The notes under the pieces are model-generated. The model was not told the DNA's origin. It made no database searches and saw only the letters and a list, made by a program, of their open reading frames with translations. A DNA stretch of 64,000 nt from the NCBI GenBank assembly GCA_964542755.1, contig CAZIWL010000004.1:21483-85482 (forward strand), given 5' to 3'. How positions within the stretch are numbered: the stretch's first letter is position 1; every line of letters begins with the position of its first letter. Source of the DNA: SKLM01 sp964542755 (GTDB taxonomy: Bacteria; Chloroflexota; Anaerolineae; B4-G1). This document shows, one piece after another, positions 32,908 to 41,116 of this stretch. A program made the translations under genes and the position numbers.

Positions 32908-34578
32908 ATGGATCACGACAAAGGGGATCTGGAGCAAGCTCGTGATAGGTGGCGGGCATCCACGCTGCAGGACACGCTGGAACGGCATGCTGAGCGCGCA
33001 CAGAGCTTCATCACGGCCTCCGGTGAGACTGTCGAGAGGCTCTACACACCTCTGGACATCGATGGGACTTACGGCGAGAAGCTTGGGCTTCCGGGGGAGT
33101 ACCCGTTCACTCGAGGGATCCACGCCACAATGCATCGTGGGCGGCTCTGGACTATGCGCATGTTTGCTGGGTTCGGAACGGCGGAAGAGACGAATCAGCG
33201 TTTCCGATACCTGCTCGACCAGGGGCAGACGGGGCTCTCTGTGGCCTTCGACCTGCCCACGTTGATGGGGTACGACAGCGACGCGCCCGAGGCGGAAGGG
33301 GAGTTTGGAAAATGCGGCGTGGCGGTCTCCTCACTCCGCGATATGGAGGTCCTGTTTCGAGGTATCCCGCTGGACAAGGTGACCACCTCGATGACGATCA
33401 ACAGCCCGGCGGCCGTGATCTGGGCGATGTACATCGTTGCTGCCGAGAAGCAGGGGGTCGGTATGAAGGAGCTCGGCGGCACCCTTCAGAACGACATCTT
33501 GAAGGAGTACATGGCGCAGAAGGAGTACGTCTTTCCTCCAGAACCCTCGATGCGTCTGGTCACGGACACGGTCGAGTTCGGCAGCGAGCACCTGCCCCGC
33601 TGGAACACGATCTCCATCTCCGGGTATCATATCCGCGAGGCAGGATCAACGGCAGCGCAGGAGTTGGCATTCACGCTTGCGGACGGGATGGAGTACGTGC
33701 GGTGGGGGCTGGACCGTGGCCTGGACGTGGACGCCTTCGCACCCCGGCTCTCGTTCTTCTTCAACTGTCACAACGACTTTTTGGAGGAGATCGCCAAGTT
33801 CCGTGCCTCGCGGCGCATTTGGGCGCGCGAGATGCGTGAAACCTTCGGAGCCAAGGAAGAGCGCTCGTGGTGGATGCGATACCACACGCAGACGGCCGGC
33901 TGTTCGCTGACGGCGCAGCAGCCAGAGATCAACGTCGTCCGTGTCGCGATACAGGCACTGGCCGCTGTTCTGGGAGGCACCCAGTCTCTCCACACCAACA
34001 GCATGGATGAAGCACTGGCGCTCCCGAGCGAGCATGCCGTGACGGTAGCACTCCGCACCCAGCAGATTATTGGGCACGAGAGCGGAGTGGCGAACACCGT
34101 CGATCCTTTGGGTGGAGCGTACGCCGTGGAGGCCCTAACGGATCGCATTGAGAAGCAGGTCTACGACTACTTCGAGAGAATCGAGGCCCTCGGCGGCGTG
34201 ATTCCGGCGATCGAGCAGGGGTTCTTCCAGCAGGAGATTGCCGATGCCGCCTTCCGCTATCAGCGTGAGATCGACGAGCGGAAGCGGCTGGTTGTGGGCG
34301 TCAATGAGTACGTAGAGGAGGAACCACCTAGGATTCCGATCCTGCGCATAGATTCGGAGGGGTATGCGAAGCAGAAGGCTCGGCTGAAGCAGGTGCGCGA
34401 GGAGCGGGACAGCGGGGCTGTCGGTCAGGCGCTGGACCGCTTGCGGGTAGCAGCCGAAGGCACCGAGAACACAATGCCCCATATTCTGGATGCCGTGCGC
34501 GCCTATGCCACGGTCCAGGAGATTATGGACGTCTTCCGTGATGTGTTCGGCATCTACCGGGAACCGATGGTCATCTGA
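32908..34578 (+). CDS. Acyl-CoA mutase large subunit (methylmalonyl-CoA mutase family, catalytic domain only)
   Basis: A 556-residue TIM-barrel subunit of a B12-dependent carbon-skeleton mutase. Blocks visible: GLSVAFDLPTLMGYDSD, WNTISISGYHIREAGSTA, FAPRLSFFF, QTAGCSLTAQQPEINVVR, GGTQSLHTNSMDEALALP and NTVDPLGGAYAVE. The B12-binding domain is absent, as in split mutases where a separate small subunit carries it; none is nearby. The residues GIHATMH stand where methylmalonyl-CoA mutase has GPYATMY, so the substrate may be another acyl-CoA (isobutyryl- or hydroxyisobutyryl-type). ATG at 32908 has GGGAGG 7 nt upstream. It is 16 nt behind the kinase. Confidence 0.88.
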   Translation: MDHDKGDLEQARDRWRASTLQDTLERHAERAQSFITASGETVERLYTPLDIDGTYGEKLGLPGEYPFTRGIHATMHRGRLWTMRMFAGFGTAEETNQRFRYLLDQGQTGLSVAFDLPTLMGYDSDAPEAEGEFGKCGVAVSSLRDMEVLFRGIPLDKVTTSMTINSPAAVIWAMYIVAAEKQGVGMKELGGTLQNDILKEYMAQKEYVFPPEPSMRLVTDTVEFGSEHLPRWNTISISGYHIREAGSTAAQELAFTLADGMEYVRWGLDRGLDVDAFAPRLSFFFNCHNDFLEEIAKFRASRRIWAREMRETFGAKEERSWWMRYHTQTAGCSLTAQQPEINVVRVAIQALAAVLGGTQSLHTNSMDEALALPSEHAVTVALRTQQIIGHESGVANTVDPLGGAYAVEALTDRIEKQVYDYFERIEALGGVIPAIEQGFFQQEIADAAFRYQREIDERKRLVVGVNEYVEEEPPRIPILRIDSEGYAKQKARLKQVREERDSGAVGQALDRLRVAAEGTENTMPHILDAVRAYATVQEIMDVFRDVFGIYREPMVI

Positions 34579-34596
34579 CCCCACGCGTCGTTTGGT

Positions 34597-34651
34597 CCCC
34601 TGGCTTCAGAGATGCGAGCCCGGATTGGCCTGGCTCCCCCGAAGCCAGGGG
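34597..34651. terminator. Cruciform-type terminator between convergent mutase and phosphofructokinase
   Basis: CCCCTGGCTTC (34597-34607) and GAAGCCAGGGG (34641-34651) are perfect 11-bp arms. Within the 33-nt loop GAGCC (34616-34620) can pair with GGCTC (34632-34636). It lies between two convergent stop codons. No T tract. Confidence 0.5.
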
Positions 34652-34656
34652 TTGGT

Positions 34657-35628
34657 CTACTTGTCCATGATCGTGGAGAGATTGTACAGGTCCTTGTCGA
34701 GTTCCTTCTGGTAGGTGACCGCCTCGTCAAGGGGAAGGATGTGGAAATCGCTATTGAGCCATCCGACCATATGACCGGAATTGCCCCCCACGAGTTGTCT
34801 GACCGCTTCCGCTCCCAGCCTTGTGGCCAGGATTCGATCGAACGCACTGGGGGACCCGCCACGCTGCACGTGTCCCAGCCGTGTGACCCGCACTGAGAAG
34901 CCAAGCTCTTCCTCGCGCGCATTTAGCTCCCGGGCGATCTCGTCCGTACCGGGTTTCCAACCCTCAGCGACCACGATAATAGCGTGGGCCTTGCCCCGAA
35001 TGTAGGCTTTTTCGACGGTCTCGGCCACATCGTCGAGCGTCGACTCGATCTCCGGACAGAGCACCAGCTCAGCACCCCCGGCGAGGCCGCTGGCGAGAGC
35101 AAGATAGCCTGAGTTCCGTCCCATCGTCTCGATAAGGAAGGCGCGGTTGTGGGAAGAGGCCGTGTCCTTGATCTTGTCGATGGCCCCTAGAATGGTGTTC
35201 AGGGCCGTATCGACGCCGATCGATATATCGGTCCCGTTGATGTCATTGTCGATCGTGCTGGGAATGCCCATGGTGGGGAAGTCCAGACGATGGAGCTCCA
35301 GCGCACCTGTCAAGGATCCATTTCCTCCGATAACGACCAGGCCGTCGATGTCGAAACGGTTCAAGGTACGGAGTGCCTTCCGCCGTCCCTGCAGCGTCTC
35401 AAACTCCGGGGCTCTGGCGGTGCCTAGGATCGTCCCCCCACGACCGAGGATGCCGCCCACGTCCCGGGCATCCATCTCGTCGATCTCTCCCGCGATCAAG
35501 CCGGCGTAGCCGCGGCGAATGCCCATCATCTCCACACCCTCGTGGAGTCCCATGCGCACCACGGCGCGGATGCACGGGTTCAGCCCGGAGTTGTCCCCGC
35601 CACTAGTTAAAACACCTATTCGATCCAT
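34657..35628 (-). CDS. pfkA: 6-phosphofructokinase, variant with GGNGS motif
   Basis: A 323-residue PFK. The N terminus is IGVLTSGGDNSGLN instead of the usual GGDAPGMN. The phosphoryl-donor loop reads GGNGSLTGA, so the Mg-binding Asp of GGDGS is Asn. The catalytic block is STIDNDINGTD, and the fructose-6-phosphate region includes MGRNSGYLAL. The residues at the donor-selective sites (Gly after Asn; Ser before TIDND) do not fit the PPi type and rather suggest ATP. The ATG at 35628 has AGGAGG 5 nt upstream. It follows the other phosphofructokinase gene by 93 nt, likely in one transcript. Confidence 0.88.
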   Translation of the reverse strand: MDRIGVLTSGGDNSGLNPCIRAVVRMGLHEGVEMMGIRRGYAGLIAGEIDEMDARDVGGILGRGGTILGTARAPEFETLQGRRKALRTLNRFDIDGLVVIGGNGSLTGALELHRLDFPTMGIPSTIDNDINGTDISIGVDTALNTILGAIDKIKDTASSHNRAFLIETMGRNSGYLALASGLAGGAELVLCPEIESTLDDVAETVEKAYIRGKAHAIIVVAEGWKPGTDEIARELNAREEELGFSVRVTRLGHVQRGGSPSAFDRILATRLGAEAVRQLVGGNSGHMVGWLNSDFHILPLDEAVTYQKELDKDLYNLSTIMDK

Positions 35629-35721
35629 CGTATCCTCCTGGTCCTGGTGTCTCAGAACGGGTGCCACAGGTCCGTCCAGTTGACTGTTCGGGCTCCCGTT
35701 GGCCAACGCGACCACGTAGGC

Positions 35722-37005
35722 CTAGAACGGGCGGGGCGCAGTCCCCAGCAGATAACCGAAACGAGTCTTGAACTCTTTCAGAGAGAGCTTGGTGTGATCC
35801 GCCATGCGATCGATGAGAGCCTTGTCCTGTCCGTCCTCTGGGTTCAAGCGAATCATCAGCTTGTACGCGGAGCGATAGATGAAGGAGTCGAGGCCAACCT
35901 TTCTCACCTCGGTCCTGCCGGTCTCCGGGTCCATCATCTCGTCGAAGGGGATGGGCACTACGCGCGTCCCTTGGATGGTGACCGTGGCGTTAGTGCCGCC
36001 GTCCAGAAGGAAGGCGACGGCAGCCTCGCCCAGGCTGCGGGTGTAGTCGATATCGAAGGCTACTGGATCCGTGCAGCGGAGCTCATAACCCAGATCCTTG
36101 CTGGTGACGCGGATGGGGACCCCGAGCTGCTCCAGCTCGCTGTCGAGCTCGTGCTTGAGGATGTCCGAAAAGTTGATCTCCGATAGGTGGACGTTGCCGA
36201 AGGCGTCTCGCTCCACGTACTCGAGCTCACGCAGGTCCTGGTGCGACATGTGCTCCATCACGCCCTCGGAGACGAGCGCCACACCGTAGGGTTTGTTATC
36301 GGCCATCCGCTTGAGGATGGATGTCACCAGGATGTCCACCACCTCCTGCATGCGGATCGTCCGTCCCTCCCACTCCTCCGGGATAAGGGTAATGGTCGCA
36401 CCTGAGCTCTTTCCAATCCCGAGAGCGAGGTGGCCTGTCTTCCTCCCCATCGTCACCACGACGAACCAACGGAACCCGGTCAGGGCCTCCTCCATCAGAC
36501 TCATGGTGATCTGGGTGCCGACCTCTCGAGCCGTCTCAAACCCAAAGGTGTTGATCTCATCTGGGAGCGGCAGGTCATTGTCGATGGTCTTGGGCGCATG
36601 GGCGACCTGGATGTCGGCGTCCATATACTCCTGGGCGTAGCGGGCCACGCGATAGGCTGCATAGGCGGTGTCGTCACCGCCAATCACCAGCAGGTAACCG
36701 ATATTGGCCTCCATCAGCACTTCGCTGCAGAGCTTCAGCGAATCCTCCTCCTTGGTGGGATTGGCCCGGGAGGTGCGCAGGATGGAGCCTCCCTTCAGGT
36801 AGATGCGGCTCACGTCGTCGATGGTGAGAGGCGTTGCCACAAGCTCCCCTTCCATCAGATGACTGAAGCCATCGTAGAACCCCAGCACGTCATAGCCGCG
36901 GTTGACGGCCTCGATAGCCGCCGAGTGGATCACGCCATTGATGCCGGGTGCGGGGCCTCCGCTGACGATGATTCCCAGCTTCTTCTTCTCTGACGACTTG
37001 CTCAC
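35722..37005 (-). CDS. Pyrophosphate-type 6-phosphofructokinase
   Basis: A 427-residue PFK. The donor-site motifs GGDDT and PKTIDNDL carry the Asp and Lys that mark pyrophosphate-dependent enzymes. SGGPAPGING replaces SGGDAPGMN at the start. MGRKTGHLALG is the substrate block. The C-terminal extension (about 90 residues beyond the core) fits longer PPi types. The start is GTG with AAGGAGGA closely upstream. It is the first gene of the pair, behind a strongly folded leader. A PPi enzyme would make this glycolytic step reversible. Confidence 0.9.
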   Translation of the reverse strand: MSKSSEKKKLGIIVSGGPAPGINGVIHSAAIEAVNRGYDVLGFYDGFSHLMEGELVATPLTIDDVSRIYLKGGSILRTSRANPTKEEDSLKLCSEVLMEANIGYLLVIGGDDTAYAAYRVARYAQEYMDADIQVAHAPKTIDNDLPLPDEINTFGFETAREVGTQITMSLMEEALTGFRWFVVVTMGRKTGHLALGIGKSSGATITLIPEEWEGRTIRMQEVVDILVTSILKRMADNKPYGVALVSEGVMEHMSHQDLRELEYVERDAFGNVHLSEINFSDILKHELDSELEQLGVPIRVTSKDLGYELRCTDPVAFDIDYTRSLGEAAVAFLLDGGTNATVTIQGTRVVPIPFDEMMDPETGRTEVRKVGLDSFIYRSAYKLMIRLNPEDGQDKALIDRMADHTKLSLKEFKTRFGYLLGTAPRPF

Positions 37006-37045
37006 AATCTCCTCCTTGGTGCTTGGTCTCAGAAGCTCTCATTTC

Positions 37046-37104
37046 GCTCCGTTCGGGGCGTCGGCTAACCATTTCCTCGTTTCGATCTGACGACCCGAAC
37101 GAGC
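37046..37104 (-). promoter_or_regulatory. Long imperfect inverted repeat upstream of the phosphofructokinase pair
   Basis: The arm at 37046-37062 (GCTCCGTTCGGGGCGTC) and the arm at 37089-37104 (GACGACCCGAACGAGC) pair along about 15 positions with one bulge and one mismatch, loop 26 nt. It sits about 40 nt ahead of the GTG at 37005. It may be the terminator of dnaE or a leader element. The rest of 37006-37269 shows no gene. Confidence 0.45.
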
Positions 37105-37269
37105 CCTCCGGGAGCAACCTGAGTCTCATTTATCCGTGCGCTACCGGTCGCCGAGATCCACCTTGGTCACGGGTCTCGTGCTGTCCGGCTCGATTCAACT
37201 CGTCAGGGCCGCTTCGCCGACCTACGACAGCCGCCTCAATAAGGATCTCCCTCTTGAGGTCCGTTGCGC

Positions 37270-40200
37270 CTACGGGCCTTCGTCGATGCTCACGGCCCGA
37301 TCACCGAGCAGGCTTACCAGTTCTTGTACTAGCTCGGGACAGTAGGCGGTGGCCTGGTTAGGGAACCGCAGCTCGATGCCGCGCCCGGCGCCGTCAGCAA
37401 GGTGGATCACGAACGGGTCCACGCCTTCGTAGCCAACCAACACATCGTGAATTTTCCGAAGGCGCTGTCGGTCGCTGCCCTGCTCCGCAGACCGCTGGAG
37501 CGTCACGCGAACCGTCCGCGGCACCGATCCATCCGCTCCGTCCGAGCCGCTGGACGGAGTTCGAGGTTCTTCGGAGGTGGCGAAGTGAGGCGGCGGAGCG
37601 GGTGGTTCGGGAGGGCGTGTGCCGGCACGAACCCCTCTCGAGTCAGGAGGGCGCGTTGGTCGAGGCTCTTCAGTTCTTGCGTTCACTCCTGCCGCGACGC
37701 TGATGTCTTCGGGTCGTTTGACCCAACTGCAGAGCAGACTTGGTTCGTCCCGACGGCTGGTGTCGACCTTGCCATTGACGACCACAATCTGTTCTGGCTG
37801 CCAGAGGCGCTTGGTTTCCTTCCACAGGCCAGGGAAGACCACCACGTCGCAGCTTCCCTGCGCATCCTCCAGCGTCACGAAAGCCATCTCGTTTCCCTTC
37901 TTTGTCGTATGGCGGTAGATGCGCTGGACCATCCCGGCAACGGTGACCTGCTGCCCGCTCCTCTCCTCGGCCAGCGTGCCCACGGAGCCGGATAGGACAT
38001 CGTCCAACCGGGTAGTGACCCGCGCGAGAGGATGCTCCGAGATGTAGATGCCAACCAACTCCTTCTCCCAGGCCAGGATTTCCTTCCGGGGAATCTCCGG
38101 CACCTTGTTAGCTGGGGGAAGGATGGATTCCTCCGCGGCAAGATGAACACCGGTTGCACTTCCGAACATACTCAATTGCCCGGCATCCTTAGCTTTGTGA
38201 ATTCCGGCGCTTACACCGAGAATGCGGTCTGCGATGGGGAGGAGCTGGGCGCGTCTTCCGAATTGCTCAAGGGTCCCCACCTGGATCAAGCTCTCAAGGG
38301 CCCGCCGGTTGACGTCTCGAAGGTCAACACGGCGGCAGAAATCATCCAGATCCTCGAAGGGGCCTCCCACCTGACGAGCCTCGAGGATGGCCTCAACTGG
38401 CCCTTCCCCGACGTTCTTGATCGCGCCCATCCCGAAGCGGATGGCGGGGGGGTGATCCCCCATGTCCTCAATGGTGAAGCCCAGACCAGAGCTATTGATG
38501 TCGGGGGGTGAGACCTCAATGGACATGCGTCGGCATTCCTCAATGAATCGGCTCACCTTGTCCGTGTTGTTACGCTCGACGGTGAGGAGGGCGGCCATAT
38601 ACTCGATGGGGTATTCGGCCTTGAGATAGGCAGTCTGACAGGTAAGGACGGCGTAGTCCGCGGCGTGGCTCTTGTTGAACCCGTAGCGGGCGAAGTACTC
38701 GATGTCGTCAAAGATGGTCTCGGCGGCCTCACGAGGCACACCGCTCCGCTCGATGGCCCCTTCGATGAATGTCGCTCGGTGCTTGAGGAGGGCCTTCTTC
38801 TTTTTCTTCCCCACCGCCCGACGCACCAGGTCGGCCTCGCCGGCAGTGTACCCAGCGATATCCGTCAGGATACGAATGATCTGCTCCTGGTAGACGATGA
38901 TGCCAAAGGTTTCTTCGAGAATCGGCTCCAGGCTGGGATGTCGGTATTCTACGGCCTTCTCGCCGTGGAGACGAGCGATGTAGTCATCGATGTACTCCAT
39001 AGGGCCCGGGCGGTACAGGCTGATGGCAGCGATGACGTGCTCGAACTTCTGCGGCTGCATCTTCATGAGTGTGCGCCGCATACCCTGGCCCTCGACCTGG
39101 AAGACGCCCATGACATCGCCACGCGAAAGCAGGTCGTAGATGACCGGGTCATCGCGGGAGATGGTGAGGAGGTCGAGGTCAATACCGTGACGCTCCGTGA
39201 TGAGTTCGCAGGTGACCCGCATTACCGTCAGGGTGGCCAGACCGAGGAAGTCTACCTTCAAGAGGCCCAACTCCTCGGCCTCAGACATGGTGTATTGGGT
39301 GACCGTGCCGATCTGGTCGTCGCTGCTGCTGCTCGTGGGTCGGCGTAGTGGAGCGTAGTTGACCAGGGGGAGGTCGGAGACGATGACACCGGCTGCGTGG
39401 GTACTGGCGTGGCGGATATTGCCCTCCACCCCTCGGGCGGTGTCAATGAGACGCCGGATGTGGTCCTGCTCGTCATAGTGGCTGCGCAGCTCCGGCACCT
39501 TCGTCAGGCTTTCGTCAAGCTTCACGCCGGGGCCGCCTGGTACGAGACGCGCGATCCGGTCCACCTCTGAGAGGGGATAGTCGAGAGCCCGGCCCGCGTC
39601 CCGGATAGCAGCCTTGGCGCCCATCGTGCCGAACGTGATGATCTGGGCGACCTGTTCCTCCCCGTACTTGTCGATGGTGTAGCGAATGAGTTGTTCTCGC
39701 TGATCGTCGGGGTAGTCCAGGTCGATATCCGGCATCGTCACCCGGCCCTCGTTCAAGAACCGCTCGAAGATCAAGTTCTGCTCCAGGGGCTCCAAGTTTG
39801 TCACGTAGAGGCTGTAGGCAACGATGGAGCTGGCTCCCGATCCCCGGACGTTCCACCAGATCTCCTCCTCGCGGGAGAAGCGGCAGAGATCCCAGACAAT
39901 GAGGAAATAGGTATCGAAACCCATACGATGGATCACGTCTAGCTCATAGTCGAGCCTCCCCTGGATCTTGGGCGTGATATCCTCATAGCGCTCCTCCAAG
40001 CCCCTTTCACAGAGCCTTCGGAGATAAGACTGGGCATCGTAACCGTCAGGGACCTCAAAGACGGGCAGATGATAGTTGCCGAACTCCAGTTCAGCATTGC
40101 AGCGCTCAGCGATTTCGAGTGTGTTCGTCAAGGCTTCGGGGAGGTGGGGGAAGAGGGCCGCCATCTCCTCTTCCGATTTCAAGTAGAAGGTGTCCCCCTC

Positions 40201-40911
40201 CATGCGCATGCGTTTCGGTTCGGTCACCGTCTTTCCGGTCTGGATGCAGAGGAGGACGTCGTGAATCGCGGCCTGGTCGCGTCGGGTGTAGTGGACGTCA
40301 TTGGTGGCCACCAGGGGCAGGTCGAGCTCGTCGGCCAGTGTAACCAGGTGACGGTTGACCTCGGCGAGCTCCGGGATGTCGTGATCCTGGATCTCCAGAT
40401 AGTACCGTCCTTCGAAGACATCGCTGTACCAGCCGGCAGCATCGCGTGCGTTGTCGTGAAGCCCCTTCTTGAGATGATGGGCTAGCTCCGAGGACCCGCA
40501 CCCTGACAGCACGATCAAGCCCTCGTTATACTCCTCCAGCACCTGGCGGTCGACCCGGGGCTTGTAATAGAAGCCCTCAAGCTGCGCGATGGTCGCTAGC
40601 TTCATCAGGTTGTGATAGCCCGTATTGTTCTCCGCCAGCAAGACGAGATGGTAGGCTGTGCGGTCGTGCTGGGGATCGCGGTCCTCCCTGCCCCGGGGGG
40701 CCACGTAGGTCTCCATGCCGATGATGGGCTTGATGTTGGCAGCCCTACAGGCCTTGTAGAATCGGATGGCACCGTACATAGCGCCGTGGTCAGTGAGGGC
40801 CAGGGCAGGCATCCCGAGGTCGACAGCTCCTTTTGCCAGCTCAGCGCAGCTGCTGAGCCCGTCCAGGAGGGAATATTCGCTGTGGACGTGGAGATGGACG
40901 AAGTCACTCAT
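37270..40911 (-). CDS. dnaE: DNA polymerase III alpha subunit
   Basis: The replicative polymerase catalytic subunit, about 1213 residues. The PHP domain is at the N terminus (FVHLHVHSEYSLLDG, ALTDHGAMYGAIRFY). The polymerase core includes PDIDLDYPDDQRE with catalytic aspartates and the block HASTHAAGVIVSD. The C-terminal OB fold reads VTVAGMVQRIYRHTTKKGNEMAFVTLED. Length is normal. The ATG at 40911 lacks a Shine-Dalgarno and lies 9 nt after TATAAT, suggesting a leaderless mRNA. It is the clearest evidence that the host is a bacterium. Confidence 0.97.
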   Translation of the reverse strand: MSDFVHLHVHSEYSLLDGLSSCAELAKGAVDLGMPALALTDHGAMYGAIRFYKACRAANIKPIIGMETYVAPRGREDRDPQHDRTAYHLVLLAENNTGYHNLMKLATIAQLEGFYYKPRVDRQVLEEYNEGLIVLSGCGSSELAHHLKKGLHDNARDAAGWYSDVFEGRYYLEIQDHDIPELAEVNRHLVTLADELDLPLVATNDVHYTRRDQAAIHDVLLCIQTGKTVTEPKRMRMEGDTFYLKSEEEMAALFPHLPEALTNTLEIAERCNAELEFGNYHLPVFEVPDGYDAQSYLRRLCERGLEERYEDITPKIQGRLDYELDVIHRMGFDTYFLIVWDLCRFSREEEIWWNVRGSGASSIVAYSLYVTNLEPLEQNLIFERFLNEGRVTMPDIDLDYPDDQREQLIRYTIDKYGEEQVAQIITFGTMGAKAAIRDAGRALDYPLSEVDRIARLVPGGPGVKLDESLTKVPELRSHYDEQDHIRRLIDTARGVEGNIRHASTHAAGVIVSDLPLVNYAPLRRPTSSSSDDQIGTVTQYTMSEAEELGLLKVDFLGLATLTVMRVTCELITERHGIDLDLLTISRDDPVIYDLLSRGDVMGVFQVEGQGMRRTLMKMQPQKFEHVIAAISLYRPGPMEYIDDYIARLHGEKAVEYRHPSLEPILEETFGIIVYQEQIIRILTDIAGYTAGEADLVRRAVGKKKKKALLKHRATFIEGAIERSGVPREAAETIFDDIEYFARYGFNKSHAADYAVLTCQTAYLKAEYPIEYMAALLTVERNNTDKVSRFIEECRRMSIEVSPPDINSSGLGFTIEDMGDHPPAIRFGMGAIKNVGEGPVEAILEARQVGGPFEDLDDFCRRVDLRDVNRRALESLIQVGTLEQFGRRAQLLPIADRILGVSAGIHKAKDAGQLSMFGSATGVHLAAEESILPPANKVPEIPRKEILAWEKELVGIYISEHPLARVTTRLDDVLSGSVGTLAEERSGQQVTVAGMVQRIYRHTTKKGNEMAFVTLEDAQGSCDVVVFPGLWKETKRLWQPEQIVVVNGKVDTSRRDEPSLLCSWVKRPEDISVAAGVNARTEEPRPTRPPDSRGVRAGTRPPEPPAPPPHFATSEEPRTPSSGSDGADGSVPRTVRVTLQRSAEQGSDRQRLRKIHDVLVGYEGVDPFVIHLADGAGRGIELRFPNQATAYCPELVQELVSLLGDRAVSIDEGP

Positions 40912-40920
40912 CGGGATTGG

Positions 40921-40929
40921 ATTATACCA
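40921..40929 (-). promoter_or_regulatory. Extended -10 promoter of dnaE, probably leaderless
   Basis: TGG-TATAAT on the minus strand (40929-40921). The start codon begins 9 nt after the box, so only about 3 nt would precede it. No clear -35 box is seen, as often with extended -10 promoters. Confidence 0.6.
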
Positions 40930-41063
40930 TACTGATTGAAGATTTCTAGTTGCTGGGAGCGACAGTCGACCTGGAGGTTGACTCCCCGGCACCCGGCGTA
41001 GGGGGCGGTTGGATGCACAAAGGAGGAATCGGCGCGGCGGGGGTGTGAGTAATGGGGATAGCC

Positions 41064-41098
41064 GCCGGGGGCGATTCTCGATAGAACACGCCCCCGGC
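41064..41098 (-). terminator. GC-rich hairpin after the SBBP-repeat gene
   Basis: GCCGGGGGCG (41064-41073) and CGCCCCCGGC (41089-41098) are perfect 10-bp arms with a 15-nt loop, starting 18 nt after the stop. No U run follows. Confidence 0.55.
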
Positions 41099-41116
41099 TG
41101 GGCTCAACGGTGGGAC

